A stretch of DNA of 64,000 nt from Tipula vernalis. Lineage: Eukaryota; Arthropoda; Insecta; Diptera; Tipulidae. The translations under genes and the position numbers were made by a program. Below, piece by piece: positions 1 through 11,508 of this stretch. Below the pieces are notes generated by a model. It did no database searches. It was not told the origin of the DNA and was given only the letters and a program-made list of their open reading frames with translations. The stretch lies in contig OY282560.1 of the NCBI GenBank assembly GCA_958295665.1, positions 264,850,641 through 264,914,640 of the forward strand, read 5' to 3'. How positions within the stretch are numbered: the first letter of the stretch is position 1; each line of letters opens with the position of its first letter.

Positions 1-1635
1 AAAGGGAAATCAAGTTCAACATAGTGGAAACACATAAGTTCTAAAGGGAATCTTGCTGATTGTGCTTCCAGAGGAGTTCATCCAACCGAAGTAAAGAAAC
101 ACTGTTTATGGTGGACTGGCCCTTTATAGCTTAAATTGACTAGTCAAAAGTGGCCACAACAAGCTTCGTTCAATGACAATATAGGTTTTGAATTGAAGCA
201 GATATTATTAGTCACACGCTCTGCAAACATAAACCCATTTGAACAGTTAAGAGGCAGGATCTCTGTTGTACATAAAATAGTCCGCATCATCAGCTACTGT
301 CAACGTTTCATTTGAATATATTTAAAGAGACCACACGACGATTCTTTACAAAGAATAACACCATCAGGCAAGGATCTAAAGGAGGTTCAAGAAGAAGTAT
401 GCAGAATAATTTAACATCAAGAATTCCAAAGGGAAATCAGATGCAAACGCAGAGATAGATCAGTTTCAGTCAAAAGCAGCATCCTGTTACTTAACCCTTT
501 CATTGACGATAAAGGAATACTTCGAGTAGTAGGTCGCATAAAAAACAGCGAGTTAGACTTCGTTGTCAAACATACAATTCTGCTGCCGCCTAAACACCGT
601 ATAACGAAGCTACTAATTTACGAACATTTCATGGGAGAATCCAACTAACCCTAGCATATTTACGAATGATTTATTGGTTTACAAATGGCAAACAAAGAAT
701 GTGCTCGGAAATCAATAAATGCGTAAAATGTCGTCGCTTCAAGGCTGCTGGCAGGCTACAACTGATGGCAGGAAATATAGCGGTATTTGTAAAGGATATA
801 TAGCAGTATTTGTATGCTTTTCAACCAAGGCAATACACCTGCAGTTTGTAAGCGAGCAGACTTCAGTCGCTTTTATAGCAGCATTCAAAAGGTTTATGTG
901 TCAGCACATTTACTCAGATAATGGAACAAACTTCGTCGGAGCTCGGTCGATATTGGAAAAGGCAAAACTTGCAGCCTTCAAACAAGATATTCCACAACTC
1001 CAAGAAATGCTTGCCAAACGTGGTACGACATGGACTTTTATATCACCTTCAGCATCACATTTCAGCGGGCTTTGGGAGGCAACAGTGAAATCCATGTAGC
1101 ACCACCTAAAGCGGATAATTGGGGAAACCATATTAATCTCTCAAATCGAAGCATGTCTCAACTCAAGTCCTCTAACACCAATATCAGCAGATCTAAATGA
1201 TATAATACTCACGCATGGTCACATCTTAATAGGAGGCTCGTTAATCGCTGTTCCAGAAGCAAGCTTACTGAAGAAAAATATAACTCCAGTTCTGCGTTGG
1301 AAGTTGATTCAAAGAATTATTCAAGACTTTGGGAAGCGATAGCCAACGCACTATCTAGGAAGCCTTCCAAGGCGCGGAAAGTGAAACTCGAAATAACCAG
1401 AACCCAATATAAATAACGTCGTCTTGATCAAAGACAAAAATATGCTATCTAGAAGGTGGCCTCTTGGATGTGATTATATTATCGAATTACATCCGGGTAA
1501 TAATAATTTAACCAGAGTATAACGATCAGAAAATTCGGCGGGGCCGAATTCAAGCGACCAATTACGAAGATAAGCCCTCTTCCTATTAGTGACACAGGAA
1601 CTGAGGACATAAACCACACACCAACAACATTTTAA
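1..1635 (+). pseudogene. BEL-1: 3' part of a BEL/Pao pol (RNase H tail and integrase)
   Basis: This is the tail of a BEL/Pao polyprotein that enters from outside the window. In changing plus-strand frames it shows, in order: the post-RNase-H block ADCASRGVHP with LWWTGP (about 52-122); an integrase zinc-binding region (about 490-740) with NPFIDDKGILRVVGRI; an integrase core (about 740-1099) with FVCFSTKAIHL, YSDNGTNFVGA and a final FSGLWEATVKS; and the C-terminal domain (about 1180-1635), whose last readable block is FKRPITKISPLPIS before TAA at 1633-1635. Several frameshifts and stops interrupt it, for example after the integrase core at 1097-1099, so it is dead. The integrase would have inserted the element's cDNA into nuclear DNA. 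Order and motifs leave little doubt about the superfamily; the family is not resolved. Confidence 0.85.
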
Positions 1636-2325
1636 GGAAACAGCGAAGTTCAATGCTGCTCAGGAGTATGTTCAGCCGTATGAACAGTTTTTTAATATAC
1701 AACGTGTTGTTACGTGTGTAAGAATTTAATAAAAACAAATTATGCTGTGCAACCAGGTCATTTGACTTGCATGTACTAGTTCTTGAGTCACATCCTTTTT
1801 TTGGATTTACATTGACCACAGTCCAAGCCGCGATTATATTCTCTGAAAAGCAAAGAAATTTATTAAGTTAATTGAATTTAAATTATGTACATATTTATGA
1901 CAAATACCTATCTTAGTTAACTTTATTATCCTTAAAATAATTAATCTGTAATTGAAGAAATTATATAAAATCTTATTAGAATTTAATTAATTTTTAAATA
2001 CCTTGGGCAGAATTCTAATTTGACACTTTTATTAATTGTTATCATTTTAAATTCACATTTGATTGTAGTACAAAATTGTAGTAGATGTAGAAGAATAATA
2101 ATATCTCTGTGAAAAACGATGAAAGGTCGGTAAAACCACTGAACTGAAATATTTACAACAATTTTGTAAAAAACTGGTTCTTTCGAATTTTCACCTTTTC
2201 CGCAAAATTAAAATTTATACAAACAAAAAAAAATTGCATTCATTCTGGAATTATAAGCGGTCAAAAATACACAAAAAAAGAACAAATTTACACTGTTTCA
2301 AGTTTTTTTATTTTCAAACATAATC
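1636..2325. other. AT-rich flank of BEL-1, possible decayed 3' LTR
   Basis: No gene is visible. The first 200 bases after the pol stop include an AATAAA signal near 1728 and could be what remains of the 3' LTR. I found no second copy in the window to confirm that. The rest is AT-rich with homopolymer runs. Confidence 0.3.
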
Positions 2326-2348
2326 TTGATTGATTGATTGATTGATTG
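2326..2348. repeat. (TTGA)n microsatellite
   Basis: Five to six uninterrupted TTGA units. Confidence 0.9.
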
Positions 2349-3145
2349 CGATGTACGATCAAGCATTAAGCAAGTCTCCCGTATTATAAATGCGAATACC
2401 ACCACACCACTATACCCATGTCACAACATGACACACCATTCTTCCATGAAGCCAAACATAGCAATATTCACCCCGTAAAGAAAGGCGCCAACATCGATAT
2501 CCACATAAGTCTAATAGTTGTGATATCCGCCCCTGGCCAGGCCGCCGTCGTACACCTTTTTACATACAACAAGATGGATGGGAAAGGAATGGTTAGCAAC
2601 AAAGACTCAACCCGGTTCCAGACACCTAAGTAGTTGATAGTTAGTAAATTTGTTAGTAATATATTTTTTTTAGTAATTTCACAAGACAATACAATTTTTT
2701 TAAAGTTCATCTACTGCTCCAACCTGTAAGAAGACACACACAATGACAACATAAATTTCCTGGTGCCGCAAACTCTTTTTTCTGAAAATCTGTTAACAAC
2801 TATTATTATTCCCTCCACCATTTTTTCCATCGGCAGTTGTGAGGGGGGCGAGATTTCGTTCCATCATCATGTTGCCATGCGGTCACCCAAATTTGTACTA
2901 ACTGTAGGTAGTGTTGCTTGACGTTGTTGTTGAAATCGTTGCGTCTCTGCTGTCCCTGCTACTCGCCCCCCTTTTTTTCAAACATAATCTATTGAAAAAT
3001 CAATTTGCAATAAATCGTTGTGCAAAACAATAGATTAAGGCTGAATTAAATTCGACGGCATACATATTCGTCATTGGGAACATCGCAAGGCCATCTCACC
3101 GCAACATCGTGCAATCATTGGGTCGACCTTGCTCCAGCATTTTTT
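2349..3145. other. Non-coding region upstream of BEL-2, expected to hold its 5' LTR
   Basis: No credible gene; the short ORFs here lack recognisable motifs. A short inverted repeat, GGGGGGCGAG near 2846 and CTCGCCCCCC near 2961, brackets about 110 bases. Because a primer-binding site starts at 3146, the 5' LTR of BEL-2 should end at about 3140-3145. Its start cannot be fixed because no matching 3' LTR was found. Confidence 0.4.
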
Positions 3146-3162
3146 TGGTCCTTCGAGCCGGA
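3146..3162 (+). promoter_or_regulatory. BEL-2 primer-binding site, tRNA-Tyr type
   Basis: TGGTCCTTCGAGCCGGA is complementary to CCA plus the acceptor/T-arm end that I recall for animal tRNA-Tyr. The identical 17-mer follows the BEL-3 LTR at 9386. In both elements gag lies a few hundred bases downstream, as expected for minus-strand DNA priming. Confidence 0.7.
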
Positions 3163-3479
3163 TCAGGCTTTCAACGCAAGTGAACATTCAACCGTATAAG
3201 GAAAAAGGAAAACAGCAGCTTGCGAATCAACAGTTTTGGAAATCGACAGCGTGCTAACCACTCAGATAAGTAGAACTCTAATTTTACCGTTAAAGAAAAG
3301 AATTTAATTAAAAGAGTGAAAAGAAATTTCGTGAGTGTTTTAAAAATTATAATCAGGTAATCAATAGATTATAAATCGTGAAAATCAACTTATTGAGTTG
3401 TAAACTGAAAAGCATTAGACGAAAATCTAAAACATAAACTAGCCAGATGAGCCTTCCGAGATTATACTTTTCGACGATA

Positions 3480-4400
3480 TTTATTATGAAGTCATCACGA
3501 AATTGACCTATTGGAACAGATCGTTATCCATGGAGGGTGGCTTTTAAGCCACATCGTTATTCAACACTACAACAATAATCAAGGGCGTGCACAAGTTAAA
3601 CTCCCAAAAATTAATATAGCTTCATTTAATGGGGATTTTATTAAGTGGCAGTCATTTCATGGTTTGTACACGTCCAGTATCCATGAAAAATGTATATACC
3701 CTAAACCCTAAAGGTTTATTGAAAGGAGAAGCGGCGTCCCTAATCGAAGATTTTCCAATAACTGAAACCAATTACAACGAAGCATTCAAGAAACTACGTG
3801 ACGGATATGACAGAAAAAACATAAAATCAATGCATTTATAAAAACTTTTCTACAGCAACCAAGTATCGGGTCTTATCTTGCTACCAATATTAGGAGATTA
3901 CTAACTTCTTCGGGCACTTGAAAGCTGAATCGCGTGACCCTTGGCTCATTTTCATCCTGCTCAATAAAGTCGATGAGGAGACAAAAAATGTATGCTCGCA
4001 ACAAACATCTAGCACCTTTGAAAATTCTTAGACTTTCTGAACAACGCAGGTGAGATGCATTAGAATCGCTGAAGTCAAGTGGGAAATCATCAGCGTCCAA
4101 TAGTCGTGTCAAGATGGTTATATCTTCAAGGGCTTATGCACTTAACACCATAACATGCGATTCGTGTGAATCATCGGATCATCTGCTGCATCAATGTAGT
4201 CAATTTTTAGAACAAACAACCGAGCAGCGTAGAGCTTACATTAACCATACAAGACGCTGTTTTAATTACTTATCAGATTCTCATTCGGTTTATCAGTGCA
4301 AATCAAGGAAGAGTTGTCACATACGCAGAAAAAGGCACCACACGGTACTACATGTGCAAGCGAAATCACAAACAACATCAACTGTTGCAAATGTACCCAC
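3480..4400 (+). pseudogene. BEL-2 gag remnant (DUF1759-like capsid and zinc knuckles)
   Basis: The region begins without the usual N-terminus. It then shows the BEL gag block KLPKINIASFNGDFIKWQSF (about 3597-3656), the LLKGEAASLIEDF block (about 3717) and, after frameshifts, ESRDPWLIFILLNKVDEETK (about 3930). A Cys-rich nucleocapsid follows at about 4150-4370, with CDSCESSDHLLHQC and CFNYLSDSHSVYQC. The gag would form the virus-like particle around the element's RNA. Frame changes near 3695 and again between 3840 and 4114, together with internal stops, make this a fossil. The same blocks, better preserved, are in BEL-3 at 9473-10147 and 23880-24387, which supports the call. Confidence 0.85.
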
Positions 4401-7400
4401 ACAGGATGAAGAGAATGAGGCACATATTCATTGCGTACAAGTATCCATTGCTTCAACACAGTCAGCATTACCAACAGCTGTGGTTCGAGTAAGGGAGGGC
4501 TTTGGAAAACGAGTTTCGTTCAGAGTACTGTTAGATACTGTTTGTCAGTTATCCTTCATTTCCGAATCGTGTGTGCATCGCCTCGGTATACCAAGACGAA
4601 ATGGAAGAATTGTAATTTCCGGCATTCGGCAATGTAAGTTAGATTCGACAGGAGGAATTTTCATACTTCACTTCGTTACTGCAACTTTACCACCGTCTCA
4701 TATGAATTCATCCGATCTTAGACTGTTGGCGGATTTACAATTACAGATTTAGATAAGAACTCATCAAGGGCCATCGACATTTTATTGGGAGCTGATAGTT
4801 TTTTTGACATATAATGCGTAGATCAAATTAGAAATGAGCAGGGGAAGTCATAGCACAAAATTCTTTGTTGCGTTGGATAGTTGTCGGAAAACAAAGCCAA
4901 CTTCAAGTCAACTCAACAGCATTATCATCTACCGTACTAGATCATTCTCAGCTAATCAATCTAGATAGGTGTTTGAGAGCATTCTGCGAGTTAGAGGAAG
5001 GTGTTGATTTGAAATCAAACCTTACGTCACAAGAAGCAGTTTGCGAAACACACTTCGTCGCAAACACTACTAAAGCTACAAATGGAAGATTCAATTTAAG
5101 ACTAGCATTAAAAGAGCATCTTTGGAAATTCTTTAAATATGGTAATAAAGAGATTAATCACGCTAAAAAAAAAGTTCGCGAGAGATGAGGAGTTTACCCG
5201 AATGTATAGAGAGTTCATAGCGAAGTACATCACTCTTGGACACATGACAGCATTCAACAAAGAAAGAGCAATTAGAGACAATAGCGATCTTCTACCGCAC
5301 TATGGAATATTTAAGGCACAAAATACTACAACGACGCTGCGTGTACAATTCGATCCTTCGGCAAACACAAACAATGATGTATCACTCAACGATGCCCTCT
5401 TAGTAGGTCCAACCGTCCAATTTAGCATATATGAAATACTTTTACGATATAGAGAGCACACTTATGTAACAAGTGCAGATATAAAGAAAATGTATAGGCA
5501 GATTTTAGTAAATGAACGAGTTCAGAAATGCCAGTTTAACATACGGCGAGCCCATCCTAATAATTCTATTCAACATTTTCAGTAAAAAACAATCACATAC
5601 GAAGCATTAGCTGCGCCATTTCTGGCTACGAGGGTTATTGAAGAATTGTCAAAACTGAATAAACACAGGTTTCCGAAGCATCGACTGCCCTTCATCGTGA
5701 TATGTACGTGGACGATTTGATGACGGGAGCGAACACTTTAAGCGACGCAATACGTTTGAACGATAATCTCATCACGATTTTAAATGAAGCAGGTATGTAG
5801 CTACGTAAATGGAGTTCGAATCCAAATTAGCTACTCGACACCATTAATGAAGACAGGGCTTTGAATTCTAAACATATCAAGGGCAATCACGATGGAGCAT
5901 GCCTAAAACTATTATGGCTTAATTAGAATCCTGAGCACGATAATTTAAAACGATGAAATTCTGCACCAAACGACTGATGATCGAGCCACTGATGATCGAG
6001 CCGTTTTGAGTGAAAAATCCAGGTGAAGTTGTGCCATTGTTGGGCCGAGAAGAATGGCTGGCCGGCCTAAAATATAGTTGTCTAATTAAACCATCCATCT
6101 CTTCTGGCACGCTCTATTGTGAATGAGCTTATGCTCAAAATGGAGTGCCGCAAAAGATAAATAAATTTATATATAAACCAAATAAACAAATAAATAAATC
6201 AGATATTTCTAGGCGGTTGCTTGAAAATAAAGAAGTAAACGTCATTAGTCCGCATGGTTTTTGTGATGGTAGCGAGCTAGCTTATGCTGCAGCGGCTTAT
6301 CTGCGTGTTTCGTATAAAGATGGAATCTGTCACCGATCAAACAAATATCAATTCCGCAACTAGAATTATGTGCCTGTGCGCTATTGGTAAAGTTGATAGA
6401 TTCGATAAAATTATCAACCACTCTGGCAATCGATTCAATTACAGCATGGACAGACTTCAAAATAGTCTTTGACTGGCTCTCATCACATCCAAGAAGATGG
6501 ATAACGTTTGTAGGGGACAGAACTTCCCAAATTATCCAATCGATCAGTCGTAACAATTGGCGCCACGTTCCTACAAGATCAAATTCTGTTGACTGCGCCT
6601 CTCGAGGGATGTCCGCTAAACAATTAAGGGAACACAATCTCTGGTGGTATGGACCAGATTGGCTGATTGATAACGAATCCAATTGGCCATTACAGAAAAT
6701 TAACTATCGCGCAAAATATGAAGAGAGGCCGGCAAATATTAATGAATTTTCTACACAAACATGTTCCGGAGGTGTCCTAGAATCTATAACAGAATAGAAA
6801 TAGCGTCATTCGAAACGAGACATCCCATAATTTTACCGAACAACACTACCTTGGTAAGGCTTCTAATCAGAGAGGTCAACGAAACAACGATTTTGGATAA
6901 TTTGGGCAAAAACAGCGGTAAGAGAAATAATTCAAAAATGCATTATATGCTCCAGATATAAACACCGGGTTCAAAATCAGATTATCGCCGAACTACGCGA
7001 TTGTAGAACACAATATGTGAGATCTTTTATGAAAATAGGTGTCGATTATGCAGGGCCTATTTTCATCTATCGTAATCGAGGCAGAGGACAAAGACCACAG
7101 AAAGTATACATTGCATTAATCATCTGCACCAGCGTAAAGGCAGTGCATATCGAATTAGTGAACATAGGTTGATTTCGTGTCGTGGATTACCAAGTGATAT
7201 TTACAATGCTAATGGCTCTAATTTTGTTGGCGGCAACCGTGAACTACAAGAAATTTCCAACTATTGAATAATGCTTCCGGAAAAATAGATAAGTTCCTAG
7301 CAAAAGATAGAATCAATTGACATTTCATTTTGGCGGATTATGGGAGACGGCAGTGAAGTCTCTAAAATATCACATAAGACGGTTCATCGGAAAATAAATA

Positions 7401-8160
7401 CCTACCAATGACAAATTTTACACTGTGTTGACCCAGATTGAGGCAATGCAAAATTCAAGGCCACTGAGCAAGGCCAGTACCAAGGAGCTAGATGTATTGG
7501 CTCCTGTGGATTTTCTTATCGGACACGCAACCAACTACATATATACCAGAAATCGATGTTACCACAAGCCAAATATCACACAGGCTCCGATGGAGATTTG
7601 TGCAGCAAATATGTCAACATTTTTGGGATCGCTGGCTTAAACAATATCTCATCATACTCCAGAGCAGAGCAAAGTGGTACAAATCAAACACCGCAGTTAA
7701 GATCAATGATGTTGTGCTTTTAACTGATGAAAGAACACCACCATCGAAATAGATGTTAGGCCGAATTCAAAAAGTATTTCCCAGTGCTGACGGCAACGTA
7801 CGAGTAGTTGAGGTAATTACGTCAAACGGAGTATAGGAGGATTTTTTACTTCGAGTGTTTGTCGCAATAGCGCGACGTATGGGGGATAAAAGTAAAAAGT
7901 CAAACATTTTCATAGGAAATCCCATGTAACATCATTATAACTAATTGAAGAAGCATCAAAGAATTTTCATCAAATATTATAATTAGATAAGTGGAATTGG
8001 TTTATAAAATACATATTAAAAACTACATTCTAAGTTTAATTAACAACATTTTTTTTCTATTTTAGTTCGAAAAATCAACTTCCTTTTAGTCCCAAATTTT
8101 ACGATATACCAATCATTTTACGATAAATATAGCTAATTATTTATTCAATTTTGAATTATA

Positions 8161-8256
8161 GATGGTTTAACGGTAGAACAATTAAAACAAAAATTAAATG
8201 CTGTCGGTGCCAAAACAAAATGCCAAATTGTTAGCAAAATATACTTGAGGCAGTAG
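8161..8256 (+). pseudogene. SAP-domain-like exon fragment
   Basis: The reading frame gives GLTVEQLKQKLNAVGAKT, a good match in spacing to the helix-extended-helix of SAP DNA-binding motifs (polar/Leu pattern followed by a glycine turn). It is preceded by a plausible splice acceptor (TTATAG ending at 8161) and ends in a stop. The usual second half (a basic KxELIxRL helix) is replaced by divergent sequence, so the fold is probably incomplete. It lies inside the TIR element at 7836-8854, just upstream of the 8302 ORF, and the two may be exons of one captured or transposon-borne gene. Confidence 0.45.
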
Positions 8257-8301
8257 TTAATTTAAGTTATTTTAGATTACGTATATGGCAGTCGGTGAAC
8301 C

Positions 8302-8655
8302 TTGAGTAGAAAATTGTATTCAACCAATGTTGTCCCAGCAGTAGATAGTAGTGACTTCCCAACCGAAGGTTATTTCGAATTGGATATTCTCTCAGAGAAG
8401 AGTCATGTAGTATGGCTATCAAATTCAATAATTTCTAATTGGTTTATTGAAAGAAAAGCTTGTGTTGGAGAAAAAAAGGGGCGCCGATTATTCTTCAATG
8501 AATTCATAAAAAGATCAAGTTTTATTCAAAAAAATAACAACTTTTATTTTAAAGGTGTCTGTAGTGCAGAAACGAAGAAAAACGTGGCGTATGTCGTGTA
8601 CGTTCATTTGAATTGTGAGTTGGGAACACAACAGTATTTCACCATTATACAGTAA
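8302..8655 (+). pseudogene. Unknown 117-codon ORF inside the TIR element, possible SAP/SWIM-type protein fragment
   Basis: The ORF is open but starts only at a TTG, directly after an in-frame stop, so it is probably an exon rather than a complete gene. A possible acceptor (TTATTTTAG) lies near 8275. The protein shows FELDILSEKSHVVWLSNSII, then WFIERK, then FYFKGVCSAETKKNVAYVV, and ends in a stop. The last block resembles sequence I recall just upstream of SWIM zinc fingers in arthropod multi-copy SAP proteins, but the Cys-His residues of a SWIM finger are absent here. That comparison is from memory and weak. No membrane segment or signal peptide is visible. Function is unknown. Confidence 0.35.
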
Positions 8656-8904
8656 AATTTCAACGAAAATTTAAATAAATGGAATAACTTTTGCAATGTT
8701 ATACAACAAATTAATTTATATTTTCACAATATATTATTCTCCGTCCGTTTTAATTTTCAACAACAAAATTTTAATTCAAAATTGACACTTCTTAGTTTGT
8801 TTATCCCCTTTAACCAACTGATGGTGAACTTTCGAATTATTTGAAAAATCCTCCTATACAAGCGTCCAATAACAAAACAAGCAAGATTATCAATCGACAA
8901 TTGA

Positions 8905-9249
8905 ACTTATTTCACTATGATAAAATATATTTCAAAATTCAATGCTCCACTGTGAAAACACAAAATGGAACTATTGCTTATTAATTTACGAAATTCATTT
9001 CAACAAAAGTGGATAAAACGTTGTATGCCACCCGTGAGCAAAGAGATATTATCCACTCGGGATAATGTCCCACTCGGCTATCGCCTCGTGGGACAATCTT
9101 ATCCCTCATGCATAATATCTCGTTTTGCTCACTAGTACCATAAATAACTATTATTTTGGAAAAGTAATCCATACAGTGTTTTTTTTTGGTAGCCAATATC
9201 CAATAAGGTTTGAAACCAACCAACCTTATTTTATTTGTATTGTGGATTA
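8905..9249. other. Non-coding junction between BEL-2 and BEL-3
   Basis: No gene is visible. It should contain the BEL-2 3' end, and the missing upstream part of the BEL-3 5' LTR would also belong here. Its only clear structure is the hairpin at 9035-9131. Confidence 0.5.
9035..9131. repeat. Imperfect hairpin
   Basis: The arm at 9035-9073 (starting TGAGCAAAGAGATATTAT) matches the reverse complement of 9088-9131, with a few mismatches and small gaps, around a 14-base loop. It may be a tiny foldback MITE or an LTR-internal hairpin. Confidence 0.7.
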
Positions 9250-9385
9250 TTTACAACTCAACTGCAACAATATATCTAAAGAAAATTGTCGAGGAAAATC
9301 AGCAGCCTAAACCACGTTTTATTTTCTGGAACGCCAACACTTTTGCTGCCGATCATCCAACAGTAAACAATTCAAAATTGTTCCA
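9250..9385 (+). repeat. BEL-3 5' LTR, 3'-terminal part
   Basis: These 136 bases recur at 28585-28720 with a single difference (CAGCAGCC here, CAGGAGCC there). The segment ends ...TTGTTCCA immediately before the primer-binding site, which places it as the end of the 5' LTR. Similarity stops abruptly at 9250, so the upstream part is missing or replaced in this copy. Confidence 0.8.
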
Positions 9386-9402
9386 TGGTCCTTCGAGCCG
9401 GA
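9386..9402 (+). promoter_or_regulatory. BEL-3 primer-binding site, tRNA-Tyr type
   Basis: TGGTCCTTCGAGCCGGA directly abuts the LTR end and equals the 3' end of tRNA-Tyr plus CCA in reverse complement (tRNA sequence from memory). It is identical to the BEL-2 site at 3146. Confidence 0.75.
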
Positions 9403-9472
9403 TGACACAGATAAGATAACGCATATTTATTTTTTTTTTTGATAATAAATCCAAACGTTTTCTGAGTGATCT

Positions 9473-10147
9473 GTGGAAATACGAGAAAATATTGTTCACG
9501 CTCTTTATCCGACCGTTGAAGAAATGCGATTAAAGATGAACCGCGCAAAGGAAATTTTAGACAAAATAGATGTCGTAGAAGCATCAATATTTGCGATTAA
9601 TAATGAAGAGGAATCTAAAATGGAAGAGGCTGAGGAAACATATTATGTTATTGCAGCGACCTTAAACAATTGGATCAAGAAACGAGGTATTGGCGAATTA
9701 AAAGTTGGATTACAAGATACTAGTATGAATTTCACTTCTATGAACACAGCGCCAGAGGAACGTCTGGCCAAATTAAAAATTCCCGATTTTCACGGTGATT
9801 ACACCGAATGGCAAAGCTTTTTTGAATTATTTCACTCCAGTGTTCATGGTAAGGACATCAATCCTGTACAGAAGTTTCAGTACTTAATAGGATTGCTTAA
9901 GGGAGACGCATTTTCCTTAGTGAAACATTTTAAAGTAACTGAATCCAATTACATTGAAGCACTCAATAAATTGAGGCAAAGATATGATCGCAAGCGGCAC
10001 ACCGTCAACGCATTTATCCGTAATTTTCCAGACCAACCAACCATGCAAGTTGCGAGCGCCTCAAACATAAGAAAATTATTGGACACATCAGACGAGGTTA
10101 TACGTGGCCTGAAAGCACTTGGCGATCAAGCTGAAGCAAGAGACCCA
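9473..10147 (+). pseudogene. BEL-3 gag, N-terminal part
   Basis: An open frame encodes a BEL/Pao gag. An acidic helical N-terminus is followed by the DUF1759-type core: LAKLKIPDFHGDYTEWQSFF (residues about 98-117), a FQYLIGLLKGDAFSLV block, YIEALNKLRQRYDRK, and finally LKALGDQAEARDP. Here the frame runs into foreign AT-rich DNA. The natural continuation (LIHLLQQKLDDESRSLW) resumes 13.7 kb away at 23880. Gag assembles the particle in which reverse transcription occurs. The start used (ATG 9473) follows the primer site by about 70 bases, so an upstream start is possible. The disruption is an insertion, not point decay. Confidence 0.9.
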
Positions 10148-10454
10148 TACATAGAAAAAAAAGATAACTATTATTAAACAAAACTTGCCATATTTAATAA
10201 TTTTTACCCCTTGATTTTCAGCTAATCAAGCCACTTGATTAAATGGAAAAATGGGTCGAATAATATAATACATTATCGTTTTTCTTCTTTTAAGAAACTC
10301 ATTTTAAATTCAATGGAAAATATCATTTCTTAAATCTAGAATTATTTTGCTAAATTTATCATTTATTTTTAAATGGTTATTGTTTATGCCAAAAATTTGG
10401 CTCTTGCTTAGGCGAAGTACAATTTCGATTAAATTTAATACGTCCTTCATCTAA

Positions 10455-10945
10455 AATAAAATTTTAATTTTACTTAAACTAAGAAATAATTTGCTTTTTA
10501 TAAGAAGTTTCTATTAAATTTACATCGGAATACTTGCTTTATTTGAGAAAGAGTAAGATTAATTCGATATCATTCTTGCTTGAATGTAGAATATGGGTTA
10601 TCTATATTCAAGCAAAAATGATATTAAATTAATCTTGCCCTTTCTCAAATAAAACAAGTATTCTGATTTAAATTGAATATGTATTCTTATCAAAAGCAAA
10701 TTATTTCTTAATTCCAGTAGAGTTAAAATTAGATTTTAGATGAAGGTGTATTAATTTAATCTTACACTTTCTCAAATACAGCAAGTTTTCCGATTTAAAT
10801 TTAATAAAAAATTCTTATCAATAGCAAATAATTTCTTAACTTAAATTAATCTTATACTTTCTCAAATAAAGCAAATATTCCGATTTAAATTTAATAGCAA
10901 ATTATTATCAAAAGCAAACTGTTTCTTAATTCAATTATAATTGAA
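10455..10945. repeat. ~145-bp hairpin followed by direct sub-repeats
   Basis: Sequence 10455-10594 is repeated in inverted form at 10602-10745 around a short GGGTTAT spacer. After that the block TTTCTCAAATA...AGCAA...CCGATTTAAAT...CTTATCA recurs about every 100 bases up to 10945. These are inner copies of the long TIR. Confidence 0.75.
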
Positions 10946-11508
10946 TTGAGAAATATCATAATTAGCTTTTGATAAAAATTTTCGATTATTGCATAGAAAT
11001 TGGGATGTGAACTAAGACGCTTTAAATTTTACCAAAATTAATTTTAACTGCAGCTTGATATGTCAAATATGTACTAAGAAAATATTTATTTTTGGGAAAT
11101 GAGTATTTTGTAGTATGAGAATTATGTAGTAATAAAAATACATAATATAATTTTTAAAACAGTGTATTTCGTTTTTATTTCAAATTCAATTTATATAAAA
11201 TAATAATTAATTTAAAATCAAAAGACATAATTATAATATTAATAATAATAAAATATTTGGTAATATAATGTTATAATAATATAAATATAAAATTAATCTA
11301 ATTATAATAATAGTTATAGTAATATTATATTATAGTAATAAAGCCTCAATTATAATAAAGTTTTTTTTAAAATGAGCGCTGGTTTTATACCAGTAAATAT
11401 CACTTTAACGACGTCTTTTGTCAGATGGATTAGCATAGTTTCAAGTAGCGTATTTGTAAAATTACTATTACTAGACATTTTTTGTAACAAAAGCCAACAC
11501 TGAGTCTT
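10946..11508. other. AT-rich non-coding
   Basis: Very AT-rich, with long TAATAATA stretches at about 11180-11360. I see no gene or structured repeat. Confidence 0.6.

Larger units (their letters stand above)
7836..8854. mobile_element. 1,019-bp TIR DNA transposon inserted in BEL-2 pol, carrying SAP-protein fragments
   Basis: The left end reads GGAGGATTTTTT and the right end reads AAAAATCCTCC, inverted copies of each other. TATA flanks both sides (7832-7835 and 8855-8858). The BEL pol reading frame rejoins across it: NGVY is encoded up to the left TATA and KRPITK follows the right TATA, so the empty site is coding. The duplication could be TATA, or TA if the termini are read as TAGGAGG. No transposase is present, so this copy is non-autonomous. 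Inside are a SAP-like segment and a 117-codon ORF, both on the plus strand. The superfamily is not assigned. Confidence 0.8.
4401..8904 (+). pseudogene. BEL-2 pol remnant (protease, RT, RNase H, integrase), interrupted at 7836-8854
   Basis: All BEL/Pao pol domains can be followed through many frameshifts. The aspartic protease has RVLLDTVCQLSFISE (about 4520). RT has ADIKKMYRQILV (about 5478) and the catalytic DMYVDDLMTG block (about 5698-5727). RNase H has GFCDGSELAYAA (about 6258). Then come FDWLSSHPRRW and VDCASRG (about 6470-6610), the integrase core with GVDYAGPIF (about 7038) and NGSNFVGG (about 7210), and the C-terminal domain with NDVVLLTDERTPPSK (about 7708-7751). Coding sequence stops making sense at 7836 and resumes at 8859 with KRPITK, ending at TGA 8902-8904. 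The gap is a clean transposon insertion. A short local duplication lies near 5975-6002. The element cannot be active. Confidence 0.85.

Noticed and set aside
4262..4474. 70-codon minus-strand ORF
   Set aside because: Antisense to the BEL-2 zinc-knuckle region, which is clearly read on the plus strand.
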